Assembly: GCA_029255685.2 (NCBI GenBank)
Contig: CM055311.2
Coordinates: 57,619,048 to 57,683,047, forward strand
Source: Silene conica
Lineage: Eukaryota; Streptophyta; Magnoliopsida; Caryophyllales; Caryophyllaceae
Length of the DNA: 64,000 nt
Direction: 5' to 3'
Shown: piece after piece, positions 47,990-59,677 of the stretch
Layout of the letters: each line of letters opens with the position of its first letter
Numbering within the stretch: position 1 is the stretch's first letter
The notes under the pieces: generated by a model
Databases searched by the model: none
Seen by the model: the letters and a program-made list of their open reading frames with translations, nothing else
What the model was told of the DNA's origin: nothing
Made by a program: the position numbers and the translations under genes

Positions 47990-50900
47990 CTAATTATGAT
48001 TGGTCCACAGGACCTTCACCAAGATCGTCTCCCCATTGCGAGTTTTCCGCACCTTTCTGTCTAGAATTTCCTTCGGAGTCTCAATGTATGACAACTGCTC
48101 ATCTACCTCAATCACCTCGTGCTGAAGGATATGCGATGGGTCACTCACATATTTCCTCAATTGAGACACATGAAACACATTATGGACCTTGGATAGGGCT
48201 GGAGGTAAAGCCAAGCGATATGCCACTTCCCCAACTCTATCCAAGATCTCAAACGGTCCAATAAATTTCTGACTCAGTTTGCCACGCTTGCCGAATCTCA
48301 TCACACCCTTCATCGGAGAGACTTTCAGTAAGACTTTCTCTCCGGCCTCAAATGAAATATCGCTCCTCTTCAGATCGGCATAGCTTTTCTGTCTATCCTG
48401 AGCGGCCCTCATCCTCTGTCGAATAATCTGAACCTGCTCCACCATCTCCTGGATCATATCTGGCCCCAATGTCACAACATCAGCTCGATCATCCCAACAC
48501 ACAGGGCTCCGACACTTCCTTCCATACAAAGCCTCAAAAGGGGCCATGCCTATGCTTGCATGGTAACTGTTATTATAAGAAAACTCGATCAACCCCAGGC
48601 GATCCTCCCAAGATCCTCCGAACTCAAGTACACAAGCCCTCAACATATCCTCAAGGGTCTGAATCGTTCTCTCAGTCTGACCATCAGTAGCTGGATGGAA
48701 AGCTGTACTCATCTTCAATTGGGTACCCAAAGCAGCCTGCAACTCCTGCCAAAACCTGGATATAAACCTCGAGTCTCGATCCGAAACGATGTCCTTGGGT
48801 ACACCATGCAGTTTGACCACATTCTGAACATATGACTTAGCCAATTCAGCTTTACTCCAGGTATCTTTCATGGGAATAAAGTGAGCTGACTTAGTTAAAC
48901 GATCCACGATCACCCAAATCATGTTGTTGCCCTTCTGAGTCCGAGGCAACCCCACGATAAAGTCCATCGAAATATTCTCCCACTTCCACTCTGGCACATC
49001 CAACGGTGGAACTTTCCCTTGAGGTCTCTTATGTTCTCCTTTCACTCGTTGACACGTCAAACACCTCGACACAAATTCTGCGACTTCCTTCTTCATATTA
49101 GGCCACCAAAACGTCTTCTTAAGATCCTTATACAACTTATCACCCCCTGGGTGAACAGAATAAGGAGTAGCATGAGCTTCAGTCAGGATCTTCTTCTTTA
49201 GCTCCTCAACATTCGGTACACACCATCGCCCACTGAACCTCAAACTACCATAGGTATGAATACTGAACTTGGATGTCTCATCACCGTTTCCATTCTCCAC
49301 CATCAAACGCCACTTCTGGATTCTCTCATCGTTCTGCTGTAACTCCCGAATCTCCCCATACAACTCAGGCTCCACTGTCAAGTCACCAAGAGTGTCCCCT
49401 TTCCGGATCATGAATATTCCCATCTCCCTTAGTTCACCATACAACCTCCCTCTCGATCTGGCACAATCCAAAGCATGTATTGACTTCCTACTTAGAGCGT
49501 CAGCTACCACGTTTGCCTTGCCTTCGTGGTAGACAATCTGCATATCATAATCTCCGATCAACTCTATCCACCTCCTCTGTCTCATGTTCAACTCTTTCTG
49601 AGTGTAGATATACTTCAGGCTCTTATGGTCAGAAAACACCTTAAAAGTGGCCCCATAAAGGTAATGACGCCACAATTTCAGTGCAAAGACCACAGCGCCC
49701 AATTCCAAATCATGAGTCGGATAATTCTCTTCATAAGTCTTCAACTGGCGAGAAGCATACGCGATCACTCTACCATTCTGCATTAGCACACAACCCAACC
49801 CATGCTTTGAAGCGTCGGTGTATACTTCAAAATTATCACTCCCAACTGGCAAGGCCAGGATAGGAGCTGTTGTCAGGCGTTCCTTAAGGGTTAGGAATGC
49901 CTTCTCACAACTCTCATCCCAGACGAAACGGTTCTCCTTTCTCATTAACGACGTCAACGGCTTTGCTATCTTCGAAAAGTCTTTGACGAACCTCCGGTAA
50001 TAACCTGCTAACCCCAGAAAACTTCGGATCTCACTCACATTCTTCGGACTTTGCCACTTAGTCACAGCTTCAATTTTACTAGGGTCAACAGATACCCCCT
50101 CTTTGGAAATGACATGCCCCAAGAACGCCACTTTCTCCAACCAAAATTCACACTTACTCAACTTAGCATTGAGTTTATGTTCTGCCAAAATCTGAAGTAC
50201 CTTCCTCAAATGATCTTCGTGCTCCTCCGCATTCCTGGAATACACCAGGATATCATCGATAAATACCACTACGAACTTGTCGAGATACGGGCTGAAGACT
50301 CGATTCATCAAGTCCATGAACACAGCTGGAGCATTAGTCAATCCAAAGGGCATAACCACAAATTCATAGTGGCCATACCTCGTTCGGAAAGCGGTCTTCG
50401 GAATATCTTCATCCTTTATCCTCAATTGATGATACCCGGATCTCAAATCAATCTTGGAGAAAACCCCGGCCCCACTCAACTGATCGAACAAGTCGTCAAT
50501 TCTCGGCAATGGGTAACGGTTCTTGATGGTTACATTGTTCAGCTCTCGGTAGTCAACACACAACCTCAAACTCCCATCCTTCTTCTTCACAAACAAAACG
50601 GGTGCTCCCCAGGGCGACACACTGGGTCGGATGAATCCTTTCTCAGCTAGTTCATCCAACTGTTTCTTCAACTCCTCCATCTCTTTCGGTCCCATACGGT
50701 ACGGTGATTTAGATATTGGTCCCGCCCCTGGTTTTAGGTCGATGGAGAATTCCACTTCCCTCCTTGGCGGTAACCCCGGAACGTCGTCACGAAAAACTCC
50801 CTCAAACTCCCGTACCACAGGTATCTCACTAGTCTTGGGGGTCTCAGCTTCACAATTCCACATTTGGCATAAGATTAGGCTCTCTCCTTTCCTCAAGCCA

Positions 50901-52525
50901 GACTTAAGGGTATTGACAGAAATGAATTTGATTTTTGGTTTCACACGGTATCCCTTGTAAGACACCCTCACTCCCTTAGGTCCTTTCAAGGAAATCTTCT
51001 TTTGATGACAGTCGATGAAAGCTCGATACTTCCCTAGCCAGTCCATCCCCAAAATCACCTCAAAGCCCCCCAGAGGAAACTCGATGAGGTCACAATAGAA
51101 AATTGCTTCCCCGATTTTGATGGGTACACTACCATATACTCTATTACAGACTATTGACTCGCCGGATGGTATGGTCACTGGATCCGCGATCCAGTCAAAT
51201 CTCTCGAGTCCCAAAGCCTTAACATGATCTCTAGACACAAACGAATGGGTGGCACCGGAATCGAAAAGTACGAAAGTAGGGTTAGAGTTCACAAGAAAAG
51301 TACCAGTAACCACATGAGCATCCTCCTGAGCTGCCTGCTTTCCCATGGCAAAGAGCTTGCCACTGGACTTGACTCCACTCTGGCTGGCAGTAGATGTTCC
51401 AGCCTGCTGATTTCCTGTCGTCCCTGTCTTGTTGTTGTTCCCACTTCCATTGTACTGGTTCTGATATGAACGGTTCTGATTGCTGTTGTTGTAATTCCTC
51501 TGATAATTGCTGCTGCCCCCAGACTTCGCACTCCCACCATAGTTTGTCATGGGTGTGCGATAGCCACTGCTGCCATAGGACTGAGTGCGAGGTCCCTGGT
51601 ATCCGGATGTAGGTGTACGATAGCCCCCGGACTGATTTCCTCCAGACGAACGACACACCGCCTGCTTATGTCCCCTCTTTCCACAGCCAAAACACACAAT
51701 TCCTGCCGAACCACTGCCAGAAATCCCACTCATGGGATTACCCCCACTCTGATTTCTCCCACCACCAGAGGCACTACTCCCGAAGTACCCACTGAACTTG
51801 TTATTACTTTGCTTTTTCGATCCTGAACCCTCAGCTACTGTTTCAGCTTTCCTCTTTTCTGTCTTGGACTGTTTGTCCTTTTTGATCATATCCGAAAGCC
51901 TCTCCGCCCCAGCCCGTAAATAGATGTCACGGATTGTGGTGGGCGGAGCTGCAATCAGTCTCTTTTTGATGGCGATCGATAATCCCCTCTCAAATTTCAT
52001 GGCTAGCATAGCATCGTCGAAACCCATGTCTCCCACGTAGTGCACCAACTGGATGAACTTCCTGTAGTAAGCCTCTACGGTCATGTCCTCCGACATCTGG
52101 AATGAGTCGAACTCCTCCCTCAGCTTGCTCTTTTGGAATTCTGGTAAAAACGCCTCGTTCAGAACCCCCTTGAATGCATCCCATGGAACAAACGCGGATC
52201 CACCCTCTGTTGCTGCTTCCCGGAGCTCTCCCTTATTCGCGGTCCACCAGTCTCCAGCCATACCCCTCAGATAGTGGGCAGCCTGATCCACCATCAGTTC
52301 TTCAGGGCAGTCTACCAACTCGAACAGGTTACCGAATTCTCTGCACCAGGCCCCCAGCAAATGAGGCTCACCCTCCCCGGTGAAATGGGTGGGTTGGTGC
52401 CTTGCAATTATCGTGCTCATTTTCGCGGAGTCCATTCGTTTAGCCTTTAGAGTCGCAATCTCAGCTCGTAATAGATCTAACTCCTCTTGTGTGATGTTAG
52501 CAAGGTTGTCTCTTCGCGGAGGCAT
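47990..52525 (-). CDS. Ty3/gypsy gag-pol polyprotein, about 1511 aa in one frame
   Basis: It encodes the structural and enzymatic proteins of the retrotransposon. Domains in order (from the Met at 52525): retrotransposon gag (about 60-210); zinc knuckle [14 protein letters not shown] (278-291) within a Gly/Ser/Asn-rich region; aspartic protease with DSGATHSF (422-429); reverse transcriptase with YRELN and catalytic FIDD (755-758); RNase H with YTDAS (902-906); integrase zinc-binding H-H-C-C (1118, 1125, 1155, 1158); catalytic D1188, D1249, E1285 with the standard 35-residue gap; a GPF segment (about 1423); and the start of a chromodomain (about 1479-1511). The frame extends 65 codons upstream, but the MPPRR start at 52525 is typical of the family. 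It ends at a TAG (47990-47992) inside the chromodomain; see the next entry. Confidence 0.92.
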   Translation of the reverse strand: MPPRRDNLANITQEELDLLRAEIATLKAKRMDSAKMSTIIARHQPTHFTGEGEPHLLGAWCREFGNLFELVDCPEELMVDQAAHYLRGMAGDWWTANKGELREAATEGGSAFVPWDAFKGVLNEAFLPEFQKSKLREEFDSFQMSEDMTVEAYYRKFIQLVHYVGDMGFDDAMLAMKFERGLSIAIKKRLIAAPPTTIRDIYLRAGAERLSDMIKKDKQSKTEKRKAETVAEGSGSKKQSNNKFSGYFGSSASGGGRNQSGGNPMSGISGSGSAGIVCFGCGKRGHKQAVCRSSGGNQSGGYRTPTSGYQGPRTQSYGSSGYRTPMTNYGGSAKSGGSSNYQRNYNNSNQNRSYQNQYNGSGNNNKTGTTGNQQAGTSTASQSGVKSSGKLFAMGKQAAQEDAHVVTGTFLVNSNPTFVLFDSGATHSFVSRDHVKALGLERFDWIADPVTIPSGESIVCNRVYGSVPIKIGEAIFYCDLIEFPLGGFEVILGMDWLGKYRAFIDCHQKKISLKGPKGVRVSYKGYRVKPKIKFISVNTLKSGLRKGESLILCQMWNCEAETPKTSEIPVVREFEGVFRDDVPGLPPRREVEFSIDLKPGAGPISKSPYRMGPKEMEELKKQLDELAEKGFIRPSVSPWGAPVLFVKKKDGSLRLCVDYRELNNVTIKNRYPLPRIDDLFDQLSGAGVFSKIDLRSGYHQLRIKDEDIPKTAFRTRYGHYEFVVMPFGLTNAPAVFMDLMNRVFSPYLDKFVVVFIDDILVYSRNAEEHEDHLRKVLQILAEHKLNAKLSKCEFWLEKVAFLGHVISKEGVSVDPSKIEAVTKWQSPKNVSEIRSFLGLAGYYRRFVKDFSKIAKPLTSLMRKENRFVWDESCEKAFLTLKERLTTAPILALPVGSDNFEVYTDASKHGLGCVLMQNGRVIAYASRQLKTYEENYPTHDLELGAVVFALKLWRHYLYGATFKVFSDHKSLKYIYTQKELNMRQRRWIELIGDYDMQIVYHEGKANVVADALSRKSIHALDCARSRGRLYGELREMGIFMIRKGDTLGDLTVEPELYGEIRELQQNDERIQKWRLMVENGNGDETSKFSIHTYGSLRFSGRWCVPNVEELKKKILTEAHATPYSVHPGGDKLYKDLKKTFWWPNMKKEVAEFVSRCLTCQRVKGEHKRPQGKVPPLDVPEWKWENISMDFIVGLPRTQKGNNMIWVIVDRLTKSAHFIPMKDTWSKAELAKSYVQNVVKLHGVPKDIVSDRDSRFISRFWQELQAALGTQLKMSTAFHPATDGQTERTIQTLEDMLRACVLEFGGSWEDRLGLIEFSYNNSYHASIGMAPFEALYGRKCRSPVCWDDRADVVTLGPDMIQEMVEQVQIIRQRMRAAQDRQKSYADLKRSDISFEAGEKVLLKVSPMKGVMRFGKRGKLSQKFIGPFEILDRVGEVAYRLALPPALSKVHNVFHVSQLRKYVSDPSHILQHEVIEVDEQLSYIETPKEILDRKVRKTRNGETILVKVLWTNHN

Positions 52526-53075
52526 ACTATAATACAACAGAAAAGGAATGAGTCCCGACTCGTGTGGGTACCCATTAGGATTAGGGCTAAAGATCCCTAA
52601 ACGATAAAGTCTAGCATCAACTATCAGATTGAGTACTACTAAATTATAACATGGCTCGGGATCACATAACCGCATATCACTAGACATGATGCGAAAGGGA
52701 ATGAAAGCATTTACTGACATGTTTCAAGATACTTCACATAACCACATAAGTTCACAATTCTTTTATTCACAAATAAAATCCCCTTTCATGTTCATGCCCC
52801 TCCCGGCTATTCCAATTAGTTTCATATACTCAAGTTTGCATGGATACTTTATCACAACATACCATTACTTCATCCTTTCCTAATCTACCCTTATTCTCTC
52901 GTATTTTCACTCTGGGTTTCCGGGTAAAACTGATAGGGCCAATGGTTCGGTGTGAGGGGGCCCCAGACTCATACTTCCCCTTTTGTGTGCTCCTAACAGT
53001 CCTATCCCGGGGTCCATTTTATTTAGACTCTCCTACATTCATTGGGTTAATTAGTTTAGGCCTGAGGATCGTTCT
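52526..53075 (-). other. 5' leader of the chromovirus
   Basis: About 0.55 kb between the primer-binding site and the gag start, with no separate gene. It presumably holds the packaging signal, but none can be recognised. Confidence 0.6.
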
Positions 53076-53086
53076 CTCTGATACCA
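53076..53086 (-). other. primer-binding site (initiator Met-tRNA type)
   Basis: TGGTATCAGAG on the minus strand, three bases after the 5' LTR end. This is the sequence complementary to the 3' end of plant initiator methionine tRNA, the usual primer of Ty3/gypsy elements. Confidence 0.88.
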
Positions 53087-53089
53087 CTT

Positions 53090-54119
53090 TGTAACACCCC
53101 CAGTTATTTAAGGGCCTGTACTAGGACTCCTCAGATAAATACGGGTGTTACCATCTCGGTTTCCCGAGGCAGTAGATACAAAGGAAGATAAACAGTACTT
53201 TAAATAAAGTTAACTCAAAACATGTTCTTACATCCGTGTCCAAAGGTCTTAACAAAATAAATAAAGTACAACTCTTATAAAACTGACTAAGGTGATCTAG
53301 ACATCTAAACTGGTCTGGATCCAAGCTCTTCCTCCCGTAGCTCCCCCTTAGTCTCAGCCACCTGTCAATCTGCTCCCCAATAGTTGGTTCATCACAGGTG
53401 ATCACGAATACACAGGGTCAACCACGAGGTTGAGTAGGGAAAAGAATAAGTATAACAATATAGTAAACTCCGCACCGATCCAACGCCAATTAAACTCCGC
53501 ACCGATCCAACGCCATATATATATACTCCGCACCGATCCAACACCATATATACTCCGCACCGATCCAACACCATATATACTCCGCACCGATCCAACTCCG
53601 TATCACAAAACAATAGAATATATATATGCACATCATAATAATATCTCAACATAGTACAAACAGCACAAAATAACGATCTCATGATATTATATCGTAAACA
53701 CGTTTAACACCAAGGATGATAGATCACACATTATTATAAACCAGTATTTTCCCCTACCTGAAATAGCAGGAACGCAGATCAAACCAAAGCTTGCCTAGAA
53801 ATGTTCCACACGAAACCCGCTACCTAAACAAATATTATATAATTAATAAACACCCTAATTCTCAAAATACGTATGCATACTCTATTTATAGAAACCCCCT
53901 ATAAATAGAAAGCTTCCTAACAACGAGGTTACCCAAAATAGCAACCTTCCAAAAATAGTAACTTCTAAAAATAATACTTTGATTTGAAATTCAAACGATA
54001 AATACACTCATTAAAACCATATCAAATAATATCTTCACCATAATTACCAACATATTCATAAATGACAAAATAACAAAAACAATACTAATAATAATATTAA
54101 TAAGGATAATAATAATAAC

Positions 54120-54163
<44 letters not shown>

Positions 54164-55212
54164 TAACAAAAATCATGTCTTACACTAAAACGAACCCAGC
54201 AGCCCCCTAAAACCCGACTTCACCTTTACCATGACTTCGAACCACCACCCGCACCTAAACCACCACATCGGCCACCAGCAGACCACCCCTTCCGACACAG
54301 CCAACTCCCCACGACATCCCTGACACCACCGAACCACTCGACGGCCGCCGGCGAGTCAGACCAGCGCCCAACAACCAGGTCTGACTCCCGCCTAGACTCC
54401 CTGTACCTACACCTTCAGACTACCATCGACGCAACAACCACCATCAACACCCCCTGTAACTGACACCCCGACACACCCTGACACACGTACAAGACACTGT
54501 GGTGGTACCACCGCGTCGACCTCCCCCGAGTCAACGGTGGTACCACCCCCAAACTCCTTCCCTGAGCACACCTTCCCACGACTCAAACAAACACCTTGCA
54601 AACTGCGTGACAAACACCCCTCTTACAAAGATACCGACGCACTACAACCAACACAAACACCACCCTGACACCCCTTAGACACCCAGCAACACAAGACAAC
54701 CTAGCCAGACCACCACAGCCAGACGCCACCCTACAACAGACTCGACAAAAAGCTACATACCAACGTGATAAAAATAACGACAGTGGCTTACCTGTCTTCA
54801 GATCGGAATTCTGGGCAACCGTGAAGGTGGTGGTGGCAGTGAAGACTCTCCTTCTCTTCTGTGTGGTGGCGGCAGTAGGTTTAGGGTGTCAAACGTGTCT
54901 GGGCTAGGTCAGAAGTGAGGTCTTTTTACAGTCCAAAATGACGGCAGGGAGGGTTTATACGTGAGGTGTGAGTTTGTGAGTGGCTAGGGTTGCGTTTAGG
55001 GTTTGTCAAACGTGTGGGCTGTTTTCTTTGCACAACTAACGAGGCCCAAGACTCTACCCTTTGGTCTCGTGTTCGAACCCCACTAAGGCATACAACACAA
55101 TTAAATCATATAAACATGTACACCTATCAAATAATACATCGCTGTAGTTTAAAACTATCTTTTCGTCGCGAAACAAGCTCAATTATCGTAACGAAATTAT
55201 ACGGGTATTACA
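53090..55212 (-). mobile_element. 5' LTR of the chromovirus, 2123 bp
   Basis: The same sequence as 45664-47771 except for two single-base differences and 15 extra bases of the ATT/AAT microsatellite (about 54100-54160). As the 5' LTR in the minus orientation it would supply the promoter. Its inner edge is next to the primer-binding site. Confidence 0.93.
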
Positions 55213-55830
55213 GTATTTACTCCGTCAAGAAATGTATTTAGATTTAAGTAAAAAAATGTATCTACTCCGTCAAAAAATAAAATGTATCTACTCCGTCAAA
55301 AAATGTATCTAGGTTTATGTAAAAAATAAACAAAATGTATCTACTCCGTCACCAAATGTATCTACTCCGTAAAAAAATGTAACTAGGTTTATATAAAAAA
55401 GTAAAAAAAAAATTATCTACTCCGTGAAAAAATGTATCTGTAAAAAAGTACAAAAAAAGATGGATCTACTCGGTCAAAAAATGCATCTACCCCGTCAAAA
55501 AGTGTATCTACTCCGTCAAAAAATGTATTTAGGTTTATGTAAAAAAAGTAAAAAAAAATGTATCTACTCCGTCAAAGAAAGTAAAGTTTATAAAAAATTA
55601 GAAAAAAAAATGTATCTACTCCGTCAAAAAAACGTATCTAGGTTTATATAAAAAATGTTTAAAAAAATGTATCTACTCCGTCAAAAAATGTATCTAGGTT
55701 AATGTAAGAAAGTAAAAAAAAATGTATTTACTCCGTAAAAAAATGTATTTACTCCGTAAAAAAATGTATTTACGTTTATGTAAAAAAGTAAAAAAAAATG
55801 TATCTACTCCGCCAAAAAATGTATCTAGAA
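55213..55830 (+). repeat. minisatellite, right part, interrupted by the chromovirus
   Basis: It continues the GTATCTACTCCGTC/GTATCTAGGTTTATG array. The first bases, GTATT, are the second TSD copy of the retrotransposon, and the sequence runs directly on as GTATTTACTCCGTC, showing that the insertion hit a repeat unit. Confidence 0.88.
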
Positions 55831-56086
55831 TTTTGACGAAAATTTGAATTGGGGAATTCTTTATTGTGGAAAAAATTAATTGAGAATTGTATATTGGAGA
55901 TAAATTAATCGTACAATAGGCAAAAATAATGAGAGGCGAAAGAAAGAGATTGGAGCATAACAATGTTTTATAGTAAAACATAGGTGGGTTGTGGGTATTT
56001 TTCAACTTTTGATTGTGTTTTAATCCAATGATTATAGGTCGTTCTCACCGTTTGCACCGAATAATCGTTCTCACCCGATCCTAAAT

Positions 56087-56125
56087 CTATCTATCTATCT
56101 ATATATATATATATCTATCTATCTA

Positions 56126-56160
<35 letters not shown>
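56087..56160. repeat. (CTAT)n/(TA)n microsatellite
   Basis: Mixed CTAT and TA repeats that bound the right edge of the minisatellite element. A further element-like sequence (AATTATGATCAAATGAGTCC) starts directly afterwards. Confidence 0.9.
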
Positions 56161-56165
<5 letters not shown>

Positions 56166-57629
56166 TATGATCAAATGAGTCCACCCCTTAATGTTGAGTC
56201 CTTAAGTCCTAATACTAGCCCTTAGATCAAAACTAATCAATGGTTGAGATTAAGGATTAGTAAGTAATTAAAACACATTTTTTTATGCATGCCAACTAAC
56301 TAATCATTTGCACATTTTTCCAAACTGACGAAAATTCACCGTGTTTCACGTTTCCCACTATCATGTATCTCACTCTCTCATTTTTCCAATTTTTCCAATT
56401 TTGAACTTCCTTCTGTTCTAACCTCTTCGTCTTCCTCAAACCGGCGAAAAAAAAACTCTGCAATCCTCCATTGTTCTTCGTCTCCATCAACTTTTGGGAA
56501 AATATCTGTATATATTCCCGATTCTTTATATGCAGGATTATAACAAATTTATAATGTACGATTTATGGTCATAAACGAAGAACAAGATACAAAGATTGAG
56601 ATTAAGAATTAACCTCCTGTCCTTGCAAAGGCCTAAGATCAGATATCAAAACAGATATCCTCCTAATCGTTGCATCCAAGATGTCCTGAAAAATACCCTT
56701 TCTTAAGCTAAAAACTGCAAAATTACCTTTAATTTTGTGTAAGTTGAAAGCTAGAGAAAGAGAGGAGGGAAGTGTGTCGTATAACTCATGCCCTTTAAGT
56801 GCAGAATGAATGTCCTATTTATAACTGCAACAACCTTGCTATTAGACATCAACTAGAATTCCCCAAATCAGTATTTGGTTCTACCTACAGCACTTCACAA
56901 CAAATGAACAACTTAATAATTGCACCAGTTGTGTCGAGCTTAATCAGACCCACACGGCCCACTGGCCGAAATTCCCTTGCTCAGACCGAAATTCTATCTG
57001 TTTCGGTTCCTAGTAACCGATTTTATTTATTGCATAAAGTCGGTTATTATCCTCTCTTGTGTGTAATGATTATTTTATAAATATCGTATATTTATAATTT
57101 AATAATTAAATATAACCATTTATATTCAACTAAATCATTTAATCTTTATTAAATAATTTCATACACACTAATTAAATATAACATTTTATATTTAATTACG
57201 AATTAACATTTTAATTTGATTTAGCTAATATTATTTAATCAGTATTAAATAATTATATCACCATTACTATGACTAACCGTTTAGTCGTATAAGGTATCAA
57301 TATGATTACATTTTCATCTAATCATATCTCTCAGATTCCATCCTTTAGGTGGGACTCTTAGGGACCAGTTTATTACCGCCATCTGTATGACAATAACGTC
57401 AAAATTTCTAGCAAGCCAACCGTTATTGATAAATGTGAATCAACTGGCTAAAATACAAAGTATACCGTCTGTTCGTTTAAGAGATTTATAAGTGTTGTCG
57501 CACTAACTGTTGAGGACACTAACCCAAATACTACAGAATGAGCATATAAATGTGTGTCCAGAAGGCCTAAAAGGTCTATAAGAAACGCACACATCACCTG
57601 TCATTGAGGTACAAGAACACCTCTATACA
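56161..57629. other. non-coding region, possible further (TA)n-associated element and an LTR-like stretch
   Basis: It begins directly at the (TA)n tract with AATTATGATCAAATGAGTCC and CAATGGTTGAGATTAAGG, a layout like that of the preceding elements, but no inverted partner was found. From about 56800 the sequence is AT-rich with recurring ATTTAATTA words and resembles a decayed LTR. No credible gene. Confidence 0.35.
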
Positions 57630-58403
57630 AGTGGGTTTTATCCAAATTATTATAATTGGATTTGTCATGGAGAAGCATATTCTTCAATTCACGAACAACC
57701 TGCTCACATAGAACACATTGATGAGAACCCATATAGAGATATGGTTGTTGATGTCTTGGAGTTTAATGTTCTCATAATGACGACCATCTAGCTATGAATG
57801 AAGAAGAACCTCCAAATCCACAAGCAAATGCTTTTTTTGACAAGTTAAAAGCTTCGGAACAACCATTATATGAAGGGAGCATAATGTCATTATTACAAGC
57901 CGCCTTTAGGATAATAACTTTAAAATATGAGTATAATATGTCATTTAATGTTGTTGATGGTATCGCTTTTTTGCTTGAGGATGTTATCCCCGATGATAAC
58001 GTCATGACTCGAAGTTTCTACAACACCAAAAAAGTAGTTGAATGTCTTCAGTTACCGTATCAAAAGATTGATGCATGTCTTGAAGGATGTATGTTATTTT
58101 TGAAAGATGATGCTTTACTTGACAAGCGCAAAAAATGTGAAAGGGATAGATTTGAGACAAATGATGGAGATGTTGTTTTGAAAGCAAAAAAAAGGCAAAA
58201 AGGGTATTAGAAGGGGTCAAAAGAGTAAGAAGCCAATAGCATTAAACCAATTAATTTACCTTCCTCTTGTCCCAAGACTTCAAAGAATGTATTCTACCAA
58301 AAAACTGCCGAACAAATGACATGGCACAAAGAGAACCCGCGTACTTCGGGGAAGATGTGTCATCCAAGTAACGGGGAAGATTGGAAATGATTTGATAAGA
58401 TAT
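57630..58403 (+). pseudogene. CACTA (En/Spm) TNP2-type transposase, 5' fragment
   Basis: Motifs of plant TNP2 transposases appear in order: YYNWICHGEAY, then EPPNPQANAFFDKLKASEQPLY (57801 on, shown here as family markers PN.QA and PLY.G), then a Leu-rich stretch, then TRSFYNTKKVVECLQLPYQ and the IDACLEGCMLF segment, and later MTWHKE.P. The frame is broken by stops and shifts (for example between 57770 and 57795, and after 58205). It is cut at 58403 by the CACTA element that follows. Fragment 2 resumes at 62749. Confidence 0.8.
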
Positions 58404-58423
58404 CACTAGTAGAAAAAACGTTA

Positions 58424-58622
58424 TTTGAGGCGTCAAAATAGAGGGCTTTTGCGGCGTTTTGGATGCAGCAGCAAATAAAGGGGCCGCAAATAAGAAATGT
58501 TATTTGCGGCGTTAAAAAAACGCAGCAATTGATGAGCTATTTGAGGCGTCTATGGAAAAAAACGCAGCAAATGAGAACCCTTATTTGAGGCGTTTTTTGA
58601 GAAAAACGCCGCAAATAGGTAT
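58424..58622. repeat. CACTA subterminal repeats, left
   Basis: Multiple copies of TTATTTGAGGCGT, TTTGCGGCGTT and AACGCAGCAAAT in both orientations. Subterminal arrays like this are transposase binding regions in the CACTA superfamily. The right counterpart is 62600-62730. A poly-A/poly-T run follows at 58624-58659. Confidence 0.85.
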
Positions 58623-59135
58623 TAAAAAAAAAAAAAAATTTTTTTTTTTTTTTTTTTGCAAATTAAATTATTTAAACAAGTTACTTAAATATAATAACTA
58701 TCAAATGTATATTTCCACAAGAGAATCTTACATCATTTTTGTAATTATTCTAAATAACAAATACAAAAATATACAATGCTTAAGACTAATTTAAGTGCTG
58801 ATATGCTGCTGTTTCAAGTTCAATGTTGTTTCCCTAGTCTGATGCATCATTTTGCAGCTATTTTCTTTGAATGTACCGCTGCCCCTCGGCTTGAACCATC
58901 GCTTCATAATGTTCTTTCTCTGAAGTTGTACACAGTATTGAACCCGTCAGTTACAAAAGCAACTCGAAGCAACTCGAATTATGCATAGGCAGATTGTAAG
59001 CGTCTTCAACGAAACCAAAAAAATCATCCCATACCTGACATATTACTCCAATAGGCTGAAACTAGATACTTTGATAGGACTTAAGTTAAAAGCAAGTCTA
59101 AAAACTACATTAACAAATCAATTTGATGAATATAC

Positions 59136-59297
59136 CTCCAACTCCAATTCTGGAAGGCAGATTATGAGAAGACGAAGCGTGTTTTCTTGGAAGAATTCAT
59201 TAGTTACTTGTGCACAAGCGTCTGGGTTAGGTTCAGATTCGCTGGTCCCGTATAGAATACATTTCAGTTCCGCAATTAGTCTTCCCAGTTCTTCGAT
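59136..59297 (-). pseudogene. captured MO25-like (CAB39-like) exon
   Basis: A 54-codon frame between a CAG acceptor and a GTATAT donor reads [17 protein letters not shown], then [18 protein letters not shown], then [18 protein letters not shown]. This is the N-terminal part of plant MO25-like proteins, scaffold partners of STE20/GCK-type kinases. Only this one exon is recognised, and the flanking sequence 58780-59130 holds no certain further exon. The splice sites and frame are intact. It lies inside the CACTA element and is therefore a captured fragment. Confidence 0.75.
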
Positions 59298-59677
59298 CTG
59301 AACACAAGCAAATTATAGCTTCTAGTATACATAATTATCACAACTACATTTCACATTCAGATGATCATTGCAGTGAAAAAATACTCAATCATTAAGCCGA
59401 GTCATATACGAAATTACGGAGTAATCAATCATTAAGCAAACATCAGCAATGCATATTATAAAAAGTTATTCTTTTATTTGTCTGAATTCTTAAACAACAA
59501 TAATTGCTACCTACACAAAATAAACGATGAGTCACATTAAACAATTAACATTCTTCCAAATGAGATTTTGCACATAAAAGTAAACTGGAAAAAACATTTG
59601 TAATAGATGTCAGAAATGAGGATGACAGTGTATATGTGTGAGTTGATCCTTATTCTAGAATGATGTTACAGACTTAC

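Larger units (their letters stand above)
45664..55212 (-). mobile_element. complete Ty3/gypsy chromovirus (Tekay/Del-like), 9.55 kb
   Basis: Read on the minus strand, it runs: 5' LTR (55212-53090), primer-binding site, leader, a single gag-pol frame, polypurine tract, 3' LTR (47771-45664). The 5-bp TSD GTATT flanks it. The LTRs differ at only about two single bases plus a 15-bp difference in an ATT microsatellite, so the insertion is very recent. All expected domains are present in gag-protease-RT-RNaseH-integrase order, the Ty3/gypsy arrangement. The Tekay/Del assignment rests on the C-terminal chromodomain-like segment and the TGTAATACCC LTR start and is inference. Confidence 0.93.
44781..56086. 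mobile_element. (TA)n-bounded minisatellite element, split by a complete chromovirus
   Basis: The left end GGGCAAGATCCGGTGAGAAC (44782 on) and the right end (ATAATCGTTCTCACCCGATCC, ending near 56081) match the termini of 43494-44704. Its minisatellite is interrupted at 45663/55213 by the 9.5-kb chromovirus with a 5-bp TSD. Without the insert the element is about 1.8 kb. The left part (44830-45440) contains no recognised gene. Confidence 0.75.

Noticed and set aside
48469..52383. Many plus-strand frames over the chromovirus coding region
   Set aside because: They are antisense shadows of the minus-strand gag-pol frame.
56799..57080. 93-codon plus-strand frame
   Set aside because: No recognisable domain, no start context, and it lies in AT-rich repeat-like DNA.
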